Shown: positions 7,492 through 17,234, counted from the stretch's first letter. The stretch is 64,000 nucleotides of DNA from Arcobacter lacus (GCF_003063295.1 NZ_MUXF01000001.1:346587-410586), one strand, 5' to 3'. The notes: generated by a model not told the origin, from the sequence alone. A program made the numbers and translations.

Positions 7492-8982
7492 ATGAAAAAG
7501 TATAAATTTTTATTTGCAATTTCTATAATTGCGATAGGATTAATGACGGTATTATTGGCTTCAATCAATGAGAAAAAAGAAGAAAAAGAGAGTCTATTAG
7601 CTGTTCCAAAAATGGAAAAATGGGAAACAAAAAATGAAGAGTTTAGAAAGTTCTATCCAAGAGAATTTGATTCATGGAAACAAACAAAAAACTCAGATCA
7701 AATAGATGATATGTTAAAACTACATCCAGAAATGGTTGTTTTATGGGCAGGTTATGCGTTTTCAAAAGATTATAATGCACCAAGAGGTCACTTTTATGCG
7801 ATTGACGATGTAAGTAATTCTTTAAGAACAGGTGCACCAACAGATAAAGAAAGTGGTCCTCTACCAAGTGCCTGCTGGACATGTAAATCGCCTGATGTTC
7901 CAAGAATTATGCACGAACAAGGAAACAATGAATATTTCACAGGAAAATGGGCAAAATATGGTGCTGATATAGTAAATCCTATAGGTTGTGTAGATTGTCA
8001 CAATCCAGAAACAATGGAACTTCAAGTTGGAAGAAGTTATTTAAATGATGCTTTAAAAGCTGAAGGCAAAAGCCCTACTTTAGCAACAGCAACGCAACAA
8101 GATATGAGAACATTAGTTTGTGCACAATGTCACGTTGAATACTATTTCAAAAAAACTCCTTTAGAAAATGGTAAAACAGCTATGGCAGTAACTTTACCTT
8201 GGGCAAATGGAACTACAGTTGAAGATATGGAAAAATATTATGACACAATTGAATTTAGTGATTGGGTACATCAAGTTTCTAAAACTCCAATGATAAAAGC
8301 GCAACACCCAGAATATGAAACTTGGAAAACAGGAGCTCATGGAAGAAATAATGTTTCTTGTGCAGATTGTCACATGCCATATACTCAAGAAGGTGGTATA
8401 AAATATACGGATCATAAAATTGGTAATCCTTTAGAAAATATGGATAAAACTTGTATGAACTGTCACAGAGTTAGTGAAAAATCTCTATTAGCAAATATTC
8501 AAGATAAAAAAGCAAGAAAAGATGATCTTAACCAAAAAGCAATGGAACAAATTGTGGCTGCTCACTTAGAAGCTGGAAAAGCTTGGGAAGTTGGAGCAAC
8601 ACCAGAAGAGATGAAAGATATTTTGACTGATATTAGACATGCTCAATGGAGATGGGATTTTGCAGCAGCTTCTCATGCAGCATTTTTCCATGCACCAGAA
8701 GAGACTTTAAAAACTTTAGGAACAGCTATTGAAAAAGCAGGAAATGCAAGAATCAAATTAGCTAAAGTTTTAGCAAAACATGGTGTAACAGATTATAAAG
8801 CACCTACAATTATTGATAAAAAACAAGCTCAAGAATTGATTGGTTTACCAATGGGAAAACTAATTGAAGAGAAAAAACAGTTTACAAACGGTTTACTTAA
8901 AGATTGGAAAAATGAAGCAGAACAAAAAGGGCTTTACAATCCAAAAAGTAGAGAAGGCGTAGAAACTAAAACTTCATATTAA
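7492..8982 (+). CDS. nrfA: Cytochrome c nitrite reductase catalytic subunit NrfA
   Basis: 496 residues with an N-terminal signal or anchor segment (FLFAISIIAIGLMTVLLAS). The active-site heme uses the special lysine motif CWTCK (128-132). Four normal CXXCH sites follow: CVDCH, CAQCH, CADCH and CMNCH. This is the pentaheme enzyme that reduces nitrite to ammonium with six electrons in the periplasm. NrfH is directly upstream and the CcsBA-type maturation protein directly downstream. A strong hairpin begins 4 bp after the stop. Confidence 0.97.
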   Translation: MKKYKFLFAISIIAIGLMTVLLASINEKKEEKESLLAVPKMEKWETKNEEFRKFYPREFDSWKQTKNSDQIDDMLKLHPEMVVLWAGYAFSKDYNAPRGHFYAIDDVSNSLRTGAPTDKESGPLPSACWTCKSPDVPRIMHEQGNNEYFTGKWAKYGADIVNPIGCVDCHNPETMELQVGRSYLNDALKAEGKSPTLATATQQDMRTLVCAQCHVEYYFKKTPLENGKTAMAVTLPWANGTTVEDMEKYYDTIEFSDWVHQVSKTPMIKAQHPEYETWKTGAHGRNNVSCADCHMPYTQEGGIKYTDHKIGNPLENMDKTCMNCHRVSEKSLLANIQDKKARKDDLNQKAMEQIVAAHLEAGKAWEVGATPEEMKDILTDIRHAQWRWDFAAASHAAFFHAPEETLKTLGTAIEKAGNARIKLAKVLAKHGVTDYKAPTIIDKKQAQELIGLPMGKLIEEKKQFTNGLLKDWKNEAEQKGLYNPKSREGVETKTSY

Positions 8983-8985
8983 TAA

Positions 8986-9013
8986 AATTAAGAGAAGACT
9001 TCTTCTCTTAATT
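8986..9013 (+). promoter_or_regulatory. Intercistronic hairpin between nrfA and nrfI
   Basis: AATTAAGAGAAGA, two bases, TCTTCTCTTAATT: a perfect 13-bp inverted repeat (12-bp stem with an ACTT tetraloop) directly after the nrfA stop. It has no proper T-tract, so it is more likely a 3' mRNA-stabilising or partial-termination element than a full terminator. Confidence 0.6.
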
Positions 9014-9031
9014 CTTTCAAAAAGAGTACAA

Positions 9032-12000
9032 ATGATTAATTTTTTAAAAAATATCTTTAGCATGCAAATTATGACTATATTTTTGATATTTATGGCTTTA
9101 GCTTGCGCAATTGCAACATTTGTTGAAAATGATTTTGGAGTTCTTGGTGCAAAATCATTTGTATATGGACAAACTTGGTTTGAATTTATTATGCTAATTT
9201 TAACAGTTGGAATAGCAGTTAATATTATCATTTTTAAAATGTATAAAAAAAATAAATTTTTTACTTTCTTAATTCATATATCAATAATTTTTATTTTTAT
9301 AGGTTCATCAATGACTAGATATCTAGGTTATGAAGCTGTTATGACAATTCCTGAAGGAAGTATGGAAAATAAAGTTTACTCTACAAATGAATATATACAA
9401 ATAAAAATTTTGGATAAAGATAGCGAAAAAAATTATGAAAAAGAGGTTATGATAACTCCTTTAAATCAAACAAAATTTGAATATGAAACTACAATAAACA
9501 ATAAACCTTTATCTATAAAATATAATAATTATGTAAATAATGCTATTGAAAAATTAGTTCCAAATCCTAATGGAAAAATTTCAATGGATATTTTATTATC
9601 AGAAACAATGGGAGCAAAAAATATTTTATTACAAGATAAAGAGAAATTTGATTCTAATTTTTTAACTTTTACACTTAATAACAATATAAAAAATGAAACT
9701 AAACCAACAATAAATTTTGAAACTATAAATGATGAATTTTATTTGACTTCAAATTTGCAAACAACTTTATATTCTAATGATTTAGAAAATGAAAAAACTA
9801 TAAATGCAAATACACAAACAAAAATTGAAAAAAATAAAATTTATAAAATTGGACAAACTCAATTTAAAATTTTTGAAGCTTTAATGAATGGAAAACTTGA
9901 AGTTGTAAATAGCGATAAAATGTTCGATAAAAGTGAACAAGTAAATGCTATTATTGTTGATTTAAAATATGATAATAAAATTTCGCAAATTCCTCTTTAT
10001 AAAAAAGCTGATTCATCTTTAGGTGCTACTCAAACACTATTTATAGAAGATAAAAAAATTGAACTTCAATGGGGAGCAAAAGAGATAGTTTTACCTTTTT
10101 CAATTTTATTAAATGATTTTGTACTTCAAAGATACCCTGGTTCAAATTCACCTTCAACATATTCAAGTTTTGTAAAAATCTACGACCCAATAGAAAATAC
10201 CTCTTTTGATTACACTATCTTTATGAATAATGTTTTAGACTACAAAGGATATAGATTTTTCCAATCTTCATATAAAATGGATGAAAGTGCTACTATTTTA
10301 TCAGTAAATAAAGACCCAGGAAAAGTCCCAACTTACATTGGATATTTTCTACTTTTTTTAGGATTAATTCTTACTTTATTTGTAAAAAATAGTAGATTCT
10401 CAAAACTTATACATAAAAGATATACTTTAGAAGATATCAAAAAATCATATTATTTGAAAAAGAGTTTGTGTTTAGTTATCTTATCTTTTTTTATCTTTTT
10501 ACCACAAAAAAGTTTTACTCAAGATTTAGAACTAATTTATAATATAGACAAAACTCATAGTCAAAAATTCGGTTCACTTTTAGTTCAGGATTACCAAGGA
10601 AGAATAAAACCTCTTAACTCTTTAGCAATAGAAATATTAAACAAAACAACTAAAAAAAGTTTAATTGGAAATTTAGACGAAAACCAATTTTTTATTAGTA
10701 TGATGATGTACCCTGAAATTTGGCGAACAATTCCTATTTATAAAGTTAAAGATGAAAATATTAAAAAACTTTTAGGACTTTCTATAGATAAATCTTATTT
10801 CTCTTTTGATGATGTTTATGACAAATATGGTGGTTATAAATTAGCAGATGAACTTGAAATCAGCAATAATAAAAGTGCTTCAAACAGAACAACTTATGAT
10901 AAAGAACTAATAAAAATAGATGAAGCTTTAAATATATCTTATTCACTATTTAATGGCGATTTTTTCAAAGTTTTTCCTCTAAAAGATGATTTAAATAATA
11001 AATGGTTAAATATAATTGAAGCGAATTCTTATGAAAATGAACAATCTTTACAAATAAACAATTTGGTTAAAAACTACTATTTTTCACTTTTAGAAAATAA
11101 CTGGGAAAAGGCAAATAATTATCTTGATGAAATAAAATCTTATCAATATAATCTAGCTTCAAATATCATTCCAAGTAAGATTAAGATTCAAGCAGAACTT
11201 CTTTTAAATAAATTTGATATTTTTGAAAGATTAATGCCTTTTTATCTAATTTTAGGAGTTATTCTTTTATTTATTGTTTTTATAAACATCATAAATCCAA
11301 ATATAAAAGTAAAAAAAATCACAAAATTAACTTTTTATCTTCTAACTTTTGGTTTCATTTTTCATACTTTTGGATTAGCTTTAAGATGGTATGTTGCAGG
11401 ACATGCACCTTGGACAAATGGTTATGAATCTATGATTTATATCTCATGGGCAATTGCTATATCTGGAATAATTTTTTCAAAACAATCACATTTAGCTCTT
11501 AGTTGTACAGCCATTTTAAGTGGAATTACACTTTTTGTTGCCCATTTGAGTTGGTTAGAACCTCAAATTACAACTTTAGCACCTGTTTTAAAATCATATT
11601 GGTTAACTATTCATGTAAGTGTAATTACTGCAAGTTATGGATTTTTAGCACTTAGTTGTCTTCTTGGATTTTTTTCTTTAATTTTATATATTTTTGCAAA
11701 TGCAAAAAATGAAAATGAAAGATTTTTTAGAATATTACTTAGTATAAAAGAAGCCTCTCGAATAAATGAAATATCTATTTTAATAGGTATCATACTTTTA
11801 GTAATTGGTAATTTTTTAGGTGGAATTTGGGCAAATGAATCTTGGGGAAGATATTGGGCTTGGGATCCAAAAGAGACTTGGACACTTATTTCAATAATAA
11901 TCTATGTAATAATAATTCATTTAAAATATATAAAAGATGCTATCAATGATTATGTTTTAAATCTTTTATCCGTTATTAGCTATTTTAGTATCATTATGAC

Positions 12001-12145
12001 CTATTTTGGAGTAAATTATTTTTTAAGTGGAAAACACTCTTATGCAGCTGGAGATCCTATAATAATTCCATCTTTTGTATATATTGTAATTGTTATTATT
12101 GCTTTAATTATATTATTTTCATTTAAAAATAGAAAAGTTTTATAA
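9032..12145 (+). CDS. nrfI: Fused cytochrome c synthetase CcsBA (NrfI type)
   Basis: 1037 residues joining ResB/CcsB and ResC/CcsA in one chain. The N-terminal third has three or four membrane helices and a large periplasmic ResB domain. The C-terminal part is the multi-helix CcsA domain with the heme-handling WWD motif, starting at W938 (WGRYWAWDPKETW). System II synthetases export heme and attach it to CXXCH apocytochromes. In Wolinella the nrf-encoded member, NrfI, is needed for the CXXCK heme of NrfA, and the position here next to nrfHA supports the same role. Its start lies 49 bp after nrfA with only a weak ribosome site. Confidence 0.92.
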   Translation: MINFLKNIFSMQIMTIFLIFMALACAIATFVENDFGVLGAKSFVYGQTWFEFIMLILTVGIAVNIIIFKMYKKNKFFTFLIHISIIFIFIGSSMTRYLGYEAVMTIPEGSMENKVYSTNEYIQIKILDKDSEKNYEKEVMITPLNQTKFEYETTINNKPLSIKYNNYVNNAIEKLVPNPNGKISMDILLSETMGAKNILLQDKEKFDSNFLTFTLNNNIKNETKPTINFETINDEFYLTSNLQTTLYSNDLENEKTINANTQTKIEKNKIYKIGQTQFKIFEALMNGKLEVVNSDKMFDKSEQVNAIIVDLKYDNKISQIPLYKKADSSLGATQTLFIEDKKIELQWGAKEIVLPFSILLNDFVLQRYPGSNSPSTYSSFVKIYDPIENTSFDYTIFMNNVLDYKGYRFFQSSYKMDESATILSVNKDPGKVPTYIGYFLLFLGLILTLFVKNSRFSKLIHKRYTLEDIKKSYYLKKSLCLVILSFFIFLPQKSFTQDLELIYNIDKTHSQKFGSLLVQDYQGRIKPLNSLAIEILNKTTKKSLIGNLDENQFFISMMMYPEIWRTIPIYKVKDENIKKLLGLSIDKSYFSFDDVYDKYGGYKLADELEISNNKSASNRTTYDKELIKIDEALNISYSLFNGDFFKVFPLKDDLNNKWLNIIEANSYENEQSLQINNLVKNYYFSLLENNWEKANNYLDEIKSYQYNLASNIIPSKIKIQAELLLNKFDIFERLMPFYLILGVILLFIVFINIINPNIKVKKITKLTFYLLTFGFIFHTFGLALRWYVAGHAPWTNGYESMIYISWAIAISGIIFSKQSHLALSCTAILSGITLFVAHLSWLEPQITTLAPVLKSYWLTIHVSVITASYGFLALSCLLGFFSLILYIFANAKNENERFFRILLSIKEASRINEISILIGIILLVIGNFLGGIWANESWGRYWAWDPKETWTLISIIIYVIIIHLKYIKDAINDYVLNLLSVISYFSIIMTYFGVNYFLSGKHSYAAGDPIIIPSFVYIVIVIIALIILFSFKNRKVL

Positions 12146-12215
12146 AAATAAAAATCTTTTTATTTCGTAGCAACAAAATAGCATTTTTTAAGTTTCAAAA
12201 GAGTATTATTTTATT

Positions 12216-12396
12216 GATCAAAGAGTTTTACTCTTACTTATCTCTCCTTAGTTAAAAATTTGTAGCAAATTTTTTTTAGGGTAAAACTCTGTTCAAAGGT
12301 CGTTCTATTTAAGTTTAAGTTTTATTCTCGTAAATGTTCTATAATCTTTTAATAAAACTTAAAAAAAAAGGGAAGCTTTAAAACTTCCCTTTTTTT
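12216..12396 (+). ncRNA. Candidate structured small RNA between nrfI and serS
   Basis: The gap 12146-12414 holds no open frame but is structured. AGAGTTTTAC (12222-12231) pairs with GTAAAACTCT (12281-12290). Between them a second perfect hairpin, AAAAATTTG-TAG-CAAATTTTT (12254-12274), leaves a single-stranded TCTCTCCTTAG stretch that is complementary to Shine-Dalgarno sequences. A possible -10 (TATTAT, 12204-12209) lies just upstream and a terminator lies at 12362-12396. It could instead be the 3' untranslated region of nrfI. Confidence 0.35.
12362..12396. terminator. Bidirectional rho-independent terminator
   Basis: A-run, GGGAAG, loop, CTTCCC, T-run. It lies 19 bp beyond the serS stop and can also end rightward transcripts from nrfI or the candidate small RNA. 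Confidence 0.85.
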
Positions 12397-12414
12397 ATCT
12401 CTTAAAATTTACTC

Positions 12415-13653
12415 TTACAAATATTTTTTAAGCACTTCTGGAATTTTTACACTTCCATCTTCATTTTGATAATTTTCCATAATAGCTAATAGTGTTCGTC
12501 CAACTGCTAAACTTGAACCATTTAAAGTATGAGCTAAAATATTCTTTTTATCTTCTTTATATCTAATTTTTGCACGTCTAGCTTGAAAATCTCTTGTATT
12601 TGAAATAGAAGAAATTTCTCTAAATTTATTTTGTCCAGGTAACCAAACTTCTAAGTCAATAGTAACAGCTGCACTAAATCCTAAATCTCCACTACAAAGT
12701 TGAACTTTTTGATGACAAAGTCCTAAAGAACTTAATAAATCACTTGCACAATTTACCATTTTTTCAAAAATTTCATCTGACTGTTCTTGTGAAGTAATAG
12801 CAACCATTTCAACTTTATCAAATTGATGTTGTCTTATAAGTCCTCTTGTATCTCGCCCTGCACTTCCTGCTTCTTTTCTAAAACAAGGTGTATATGATGT
12901 AAGAAGAAGAGGTAACTCACTTTTATCAATGATTTCATCATTATAAAGATTTGTTAAACTTACTTCAGCAGTTGGAATTAGATATAAATCTTCACCTTCA
13001 ATTTTAAATAAATCATCAGCAAATTTTGGAAGTTGCCCAGTTCCTTGAAGAGTATTTGAGTTTGCCATAAATGGAACATACCATTCATTAAATCCTCTTT
13101 GTCTATTAAAATCAAGCATATAATTTATCAAAGCTCGCTCAAGTCTAGCACCTTCACCTTTAATTGCTGTAAATCTTGATTTTGCTAGTTTTACACCTCT
13201 TTCAAAATCTAACCAATCACAAGATAAATCCCAGTGCTCTTTTGGTATAAAATTAAAAGTTGGTTTTTCACCAATAACTTCCAAAATCACATTTTCATTT
13301 TCATCAACTCCAAAAGGAACATTTTCATCAGGCATATTTGGAACACTTAAAATAATAGAATTAAGATCATCTTCTAAAGTTCTAACTTCATCTTCTAACT
13401 CTTGCTTTTTTGTTTTTAAAGCATTGATTTTTTCTTGAAGTTCACTTATATCAAGATTTTCTTTTTTATATCTTCCAAACTCTTTTGATAGAAGATTTTG
13501 TTCGGCTGTAACATCTTCCATCTCTTGTCTTTTTTGTTTTGTTTTTAAAGCTAAATCTTTTAAATTATTCAAAAGTGCGTTATCAACGCCTTTTTTTTGT
13601 AAAGCTTTTACTACATAATCAAAATCTTTTTGAAGTAATTTTATATCTATCAT
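12415..13653 (-). CDS. serS: Seryl-tRNA synthetase
   Basis: 412 residues, normal for bacterial SerRS. An N-terminal antiparallel coiled coil (about 1-105, very Lys/Glu rich) grips the long variable arm of tRNA-Ser. It is followed by the class II catalytic domain with motif 2 ([17 protein letters not shown]) and motif 3 ([17 protein letters not shown]). The enzyme charges tRNA-Ser and tRNA-Sec. It lies 43 bp downstream of the CDF efflux gene on the same strand and may be partly co-transcribed with it. A terminator follows. Confidence 0.98.
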   Translation of the reverse strand: MIDIKLLQKDFDYVVKALQKKGVDNALLNNLKDLALKTKQKRQEMEDVTAEQNLLSKEFGRYKKENLDISELQEKINALKTKKQELEDEVRTLEDDLNSIILSVPNMPDENVPFGVDENENVILEVIGEKPTFNFIPKEHWDLSCDWLDFERGVKLAKSRFTAIKGEGARLERALINYMLDFNRQRGFNEWYVPFMANSNTLQGTGQLPKFADDLFKIEGEDLYLIPTAEVSLTNLYNDEIIDKSELPLLLTSYTPCFRKEAGSAGRDTRGLIRQHQFDKVEMVAITSQEQSDEIFEKMVNCASDLLSSLGLCHQKVQLCSGDLGFSAAVTIDLEVWLPGQNKFREISSISNTRDFQARRAKIRYKEDKKNILAHTLNGSSLAVGRTLLAIMENYQNEDGSVKIPEVLKKYL

Positions 13654-13696
13654 ATTCGCTCTTTATGTAATTTTTGGGCAATTATATCTAAAAAAG

Positions 13697-14674
13697 TTAC
13701 CATTCAAACTGAAAAGTTGTATGAACTATTTTAAATTTTTCTTTTAAATTGTGATTTATTTTATGTAAAATCTCTTCATAATCATCTAAATATTTTTTAT
13801 CAATTTTCACATGGGCTGTCATATTATACATATCTTGAGTGATTTCCCAGATGTGTACATCATGTATTTCTAAAACTTTTTCATTTTTTTCAATATACTC
13901 TTGAACTTCTTTTACATCAATAGGAGAACTTTCAAGTAAAGTATTTGTTGAATTTTTCAAAATATCAATTGCCCATTTTGCAATCACAAAAGCTACAATA
14001 ACAGCTAAAATAATATCTATAAAATACCATGAAGTAAAATAGATAACTATATAACCTATAATAATTGCAACTGAAGATAAAGCATCTGTTAGCATATGAA
14101 TAAATGCTGATTTTAAATTTATATTATCTTTATCTCCTTGCATTAAAATAACACCAGTAATAATATTTACAATAAGACCGATAATTGCAACTATCATTGC
14201 TGTTTTTATATCAATAACTTGTGGATTTAAAAATCTTTCAATAGCTTCATAAATAATCCAAATAATTGATAATACGATAGTAATTCCATTTATAAATGCA
14301 GCTAATACCTCAGCTCTATAATAACCAAATGTTTTAGAAATCGGTGCTGTTTTACTTGCAATTATTATTGCGAATAGTGAAATAATCAAAGCAAAAGAGT
14401 GAGTAAACATATGAATTGCATCAGAAACTAAAGCTAACGAATTTGATAAAAATCCATAAAAAAACTCTAAAAACATAGTTATTAAAGTGATACTTAAAGC
14501 CCATTTTAAAACTTTTTTATCAGTTCCTCTATGATCGTGAGTATGTCCTGCTACTCCATGATCATGTCCGCAACTATGCTCATGAGAATGATTGTGTTCC
14601 CCATGATGATTATGCTCTGTTTCTTTATCTAAAAAAGGTTTATGTTCATTTAATCCAAATCCACAATTTGCCAT
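13697..14674 (-). CDS. CDF-family metal cation efflux protein
   Basis: 325 residues. The N-terminal 50 residues are packed with histidines (HNHHGEHNHSHEHSCGHDHG), a cytosolic metal-collecting tail. Six membrane helices follow, including the HMFTH and HMLTD metal-site motifs on helices 2 and 5, then a C-terminal dimerisation domain (HDVHIWEI). This is the ZnT/CzcD/DmeF layout, a proton-driven exporter of Zn, Co, Ni or Cd; the metal cannot be assigned. A CsoR-family sensor gene lies 11 bp upstream on the same strand, so the pair forms a metal-responsive efflux operon. AAAGGA precedes the ATG. Confidence 0.9.
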   Translation of the reverse strand: MANCGFGLNEHKPFLDKETEHNHHGEHNHSHEHSCGHDHGVAGHTHDHRGTDKKVLKWALSITLITMFLEFFYGFLSNSLALVSDAIHMFTHSFALIISLFAIIIASKTAPISKTFGYYRAEVLAAFINGITIVLSIIWIIYEAIERFLNPQVIDIKTAMIVAIIGLIVNIITGVILMQGDKDNINLKSAFIHMLTDALSSVAIIIGYIVIYFTSWYFIDIILAVIVAFVIAKWAIDILKNSTNTLLESSPIDVKEVQEYIEKNEKVLEIHDVHIWEITQDMYNMTAHVKIDKKYLDDYEEILHKINHNLKEKFKIVHTTFQFEW

Positions 14675-14685
14675 TTTATATCCTT

Positions 14686-14985
14686 TTATTTTCCATATAC
14701 TTTTATAATTTCAAGTAAATTATCAATTTGTGCTTCTGCATCTGCTTGAGTTCCATTTTTAATATTTTCTATCATATGCCCTTTTGCAAAATGTTCAACA
14801 TATGAAGTAATCATTCCTGTAACAGCTCCTTTTATTGCTGTTAATTGTCTAATAGTTTCATAAGGATCCTCTTCTAATTTAAATTTTTCATCATCAAATT
14901 TATTTTTTAAAGAGTGTATTTGTCCATGAATTCTGCTTATTCTATTTTGTAATTTTTTTCTTTCTACATCACAACAATATGCCAC
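14686..14985 (-). CDS. CsoR/RcnR-family metal-sensing repressor
   Basis: 99 residues, all helical, of the DUF156 family (KLQNRISRIHGQIHSLKN, then RQLTAIKGAVTGM). Members are tetramers that release DNA on binding Cu, Ni, Co or other effectors. By my alignment to RcnR and CsoR the conserved first-site cysteine is replaced by Pro or Tyr (EEDPYETIRQ), while histidines (HFAKGHM) and an N-terminal CC pair (residues 4-5) are available. The metal site is therefore not canonical. The start is a GTG at 14985 with AAGGA about 7 nt upstream. It probably represses its own operon with the CDF pump through the operator just upstream. Confidence 0.85.
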   Translation of the reverse strand: MAYCCDVERKKLQNRISRIHGQIHSLKNKFDDEKFKLEEDPYETIRQLTAIKGAVTGMITSYVEHFAKGHMIENIKNGTQADAEAQIDNLLEIIKVYGK

Positions 14986-15008
14986 ATTAGTTCCTTTTTT
15001 TTATTTTA

Positions 15009-15029
15009 TATACCATAAGGGGTATAGTA
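15009..15029 (-). promoter_or_regulatory. CsoR-type operator upstream of the metal-efflux operon
   Basis: TATACC-N6-GGTATA followed by GTA, with a G-run in the middle (ATACCATAAGGGGTATAGTA). It strongly resembles CsoR-class operators of the ATACC...GGGGTAT type and lies 24 bp upstream of the repressor start, suiting autorepression. Confidence 0.6.
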
Positions 15030-15081
15030 TAACTTTAAAACTTAAATTTTTATTTAATATCCATTCTCAATTACTTTAAGA

Positions 15082-15127
15082 TGCAACTAAGTTGCAAAAT
15101 ATATAATTTCATTGCAACTTAGTTGCA
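15082..15127 (+). promoter_or_regulatory. Paired palindromic operator and promoter of the first receptor gene
   Basis: TGCAACTAAGTTGCA (15082-15096) and TGCAACTTAGTTGCA (15113-15127), both perfect 7-1-7 palindromes, flank a TATAAT at 15102-15107. The first centre is 13 bp before the -10; the second covers the expected start site. The same layout recurs at 23023 and 24299. Repressor binding is inferred. Confidence 0.75.
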
Positions 15128-15153
15128 TTAATTTATATTATAAAAGGAAAATA

Positions 15154-17181
15154 ATGAAATCTAATCATACTAAACTCATAAAACTATCTCCTCTTCTTAT
15201 CCCTTACATTTTATTTGCACAAACAACAGTTCTTGATGAAATAGAAATAAAAGAAAAAAAAGAGATAAAAACAAATTCTATGAATATTGATTTAGAAAAA
15301 ACAGAACAAGAGCAAGCAAACTCTTTTAAAGAAATTTTTAAAAATAATTCATCAATTGAGATTGGTGGAGGAGCTATAAATGTACAAAGAATATATTTAA
15401 GAGGAATTGAAAGTTCAAATTTAGATATTTCTCTTGATGGAGCAAAACAAGGTAAAAATATGTTTCAACATCGAAGTAATGAATTAGGAATTAATACTGA
15501 TTTATTAAAAGTTGTAAATATAAAAACATCACCTGATGCAACTAAAAATTCTGCTTTAGGTGGAAGTATAGAAATGACTACAAAAGATGCCCAAGATTTT
15601 GTAAAAGGAAATAAAAATTATGGAGCTATTTTTAAAACGGGATACAATACAAATGCCAATCAAAAACTTGGTAGTGCAACAGCTTATCAAGTTTTTAATG
15701 ATAATATAGGAGCCTATGCAAGTATAAGTGGAGTAAATAGCGATAATTATAAAGATGGAAATAATAATGAAGAGATAGCAACAGCCTATCATGATAGAGA
15801 TTATTTATTTAAAATAAGTATGTTAAATGCAAATGATCATGATTTAAGATTAACTATCAATCATAATGAAAACAGTGGAGATACAAGATGGAGGGGAACA
15901 GAATATAGACCTTTGCCATCAGAACTTGAAAAAATTGTTTCTTCTACTACAAACTATGCTTTACAACACAACTATAATCCTAGTAATTTAATAAATTTAG
16001 ATACAGATTTAAATTTAACAGATATAAGTTTAGAAAGAGAAGATGAAAATCAAAAATATGAAAATCAGAATATTGGACTAAAAGTACAAAATCATTTTGA
16101 TTTTGATATTTCTTCAACTTCTAATAGAGTATCAATAGGAGCTCAACTTCAAAAGGAAAATGGTGAAGGTCCACTTGTTCCTCATAATTTAGATAAAAAT
16201 ATCACTCAATATTCAGATTTAGATACATCAACAAAGTCACTATTTGTACAAAATAGAACTGAAATTGGCTCTTTAGGTATAGATTATGGTTTAAGATTTG
16301 ATAAATATGATTTTGAAACTGGTTTAGGAAAAGCAAGTGATGATACATTTTCTCCAAATGTAGGAGTTGATTATTCAATAACTCCTAATTCTTTAATATA
16401 CGCAAACTATGGAAAAGCAAGTAGAATGACAGGACTTATTCCTTTCACTTGGACTCTAAATACTAAAATAGGTTCGACTTATTCAAAAGATTTAGAAGCA
16501 GAAAAATCTACAAGATATGAAACAGGATATAAATATGAAAAAAGAGATACATTTTTAGATAATGATTACATAACTTTTAATGCGAATATTTTTAAAACAA
16601 CAATAGAAGATTTAATAGTATCAAAAGACACTAATTGTGTAAATGGAATTTGTGGAAGTGGAGAAGGAGGAAGAACTTTACAAGATATCTATAATCGTTC
16701 AGATGATTTTGAATCAAAAGGTTTTGAATTAAAAGTTTCATATAGTTACGATATTTTTTCAACAACTTTAGGATATACACAAATTGATACAAATAATATA
16801 AATAGTGATACTGGTGGTGTTGTAGATATAAATGAAGATCAAAATATAAGAAGAGTTGGTGGATATGATAGTAAAAAATTTATTTGGAATAATGGTATTG
16901 AAATCACAAAAGATTTAGCTATGGATTATACTTTAAATGCTGTATCTGGAACTGATGTCCTAGATAGTAATAACAATGAAATAAGAAGAGCAGGATATAC
17001 AACTCACGATATAAATATGAAATATAAACTAAATTCTGATTGGACTTTATTTTTAGCAGTTAATAACTTAACAGATAAACAATATGCAAAAGCTACAACA
17101 ATATCTACAAAAAACCAAGCTGATGTTTATAGATATGAAATGGGAAGAGATTATAGATTTGCTTTAAAATATGAGTTTTAA
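15154..17181 (+). CDS. TonB-dependent outer-membrane receptor (first copy)
   Basis: About 675 residues. I start it at the ATG at 15154, which has AGGA 6-7 nt upstream and opens a signal peptide ending near LFAQ. A TonB box (TVLDEIEI) and a plug domain (NVQRIYLRGIESSNLDISLDGA, quoted up to there) follow. The C-terminal beta-barrel ends in an aromatic residue (YRFALKYEF), as porin-like barrels do. Such receptors import siderophores, heme or other metal chelates using TonB energy. The ligand is unknown; a CVNGICGSG loop near residue 510 may be a Cys-bridged extracellular loop. The promoter carries the paired palindrome shared with two later genes. Confidence 0.9.
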   Translation: MKSNHTKLIKLSPLLIPYILFAQTTVLDEIEIKEKKEIKTNSMNIDLEKTEQEQANSFKEIFKNNSSIEIGGGAINVQRIYLRGIESSNLDISLDGAKQGKNMFQHRSNELGINTDLLKVVNIKTSPDATKNSALGGSIEMTTKDAQDFVKGNKNYGAIFKTGYNTNANQKLGSATAYQVFNDNIGAYASISGVNSDNYKDGNNNEEIATAYHDRDYLFKISMLNANDHDLRLTINHNENSGDTRWRGTEYRPLPSELEKIVSSTTNYALQHNYNPSNLINLDTDLNLTDISLEREDENQKYENQNIGLKVQNHFDFDISSTSNRVSIGAQLQKENGEGPLVPHNLDKNITQYSDLDTSTKSLFVQNRTEIGSLGIDYGLRFDKYDFETGLGKASDDTFSPNVGVDYSITPNSLIYANYGKASRMTGLIPFTWTLNTKIGSTYSKDLEAEKSTRYETGYKYEKRDTFLDNDYITFNANIFKTTIEDLIVSKDTNCVNGICGSGEGGRTLQDIYNRSDDFESKGFELKVSYSYDIFSTTLGYTQIDTNNINSDTGGVVDINEDQNIRRVGGYDSKKFIWNNGIEITKDLAMDYTLNAVSGTDVLDSNNNEIRRAGYTTHDINMKYKLNSDWTLFLAVNNLTDKQYAKATTISTKNQADVYRYEMGRDYRFALKYEF

Positions 17182-17228
17182 AGTAAAGTTCCATTTGTCT
17201 TTGCAAGTTTAATTTTTGCTATTTTGGT

Positions 17229-17234
17229 TATAAT
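17229..17234 (+). promoter_or_regulatory. Candidate -10 element for mntP
   Basis: TATAAT after a T-rich stretch (TTTTGGT), 31 bp before the mntP start. The implied leader is about 24 nt, too short for a yybP-ykoY manganese riboswitch. Confidence 0.5.

Noticed and set aside
12146..12414. 6S RNA or SRP RNA in the nrfI-serS gap
   Set aside because: No 6S-type long closing stem with a central bubble, and no GGAAG-type SRP loop; only a generic structured RNA can be supported.
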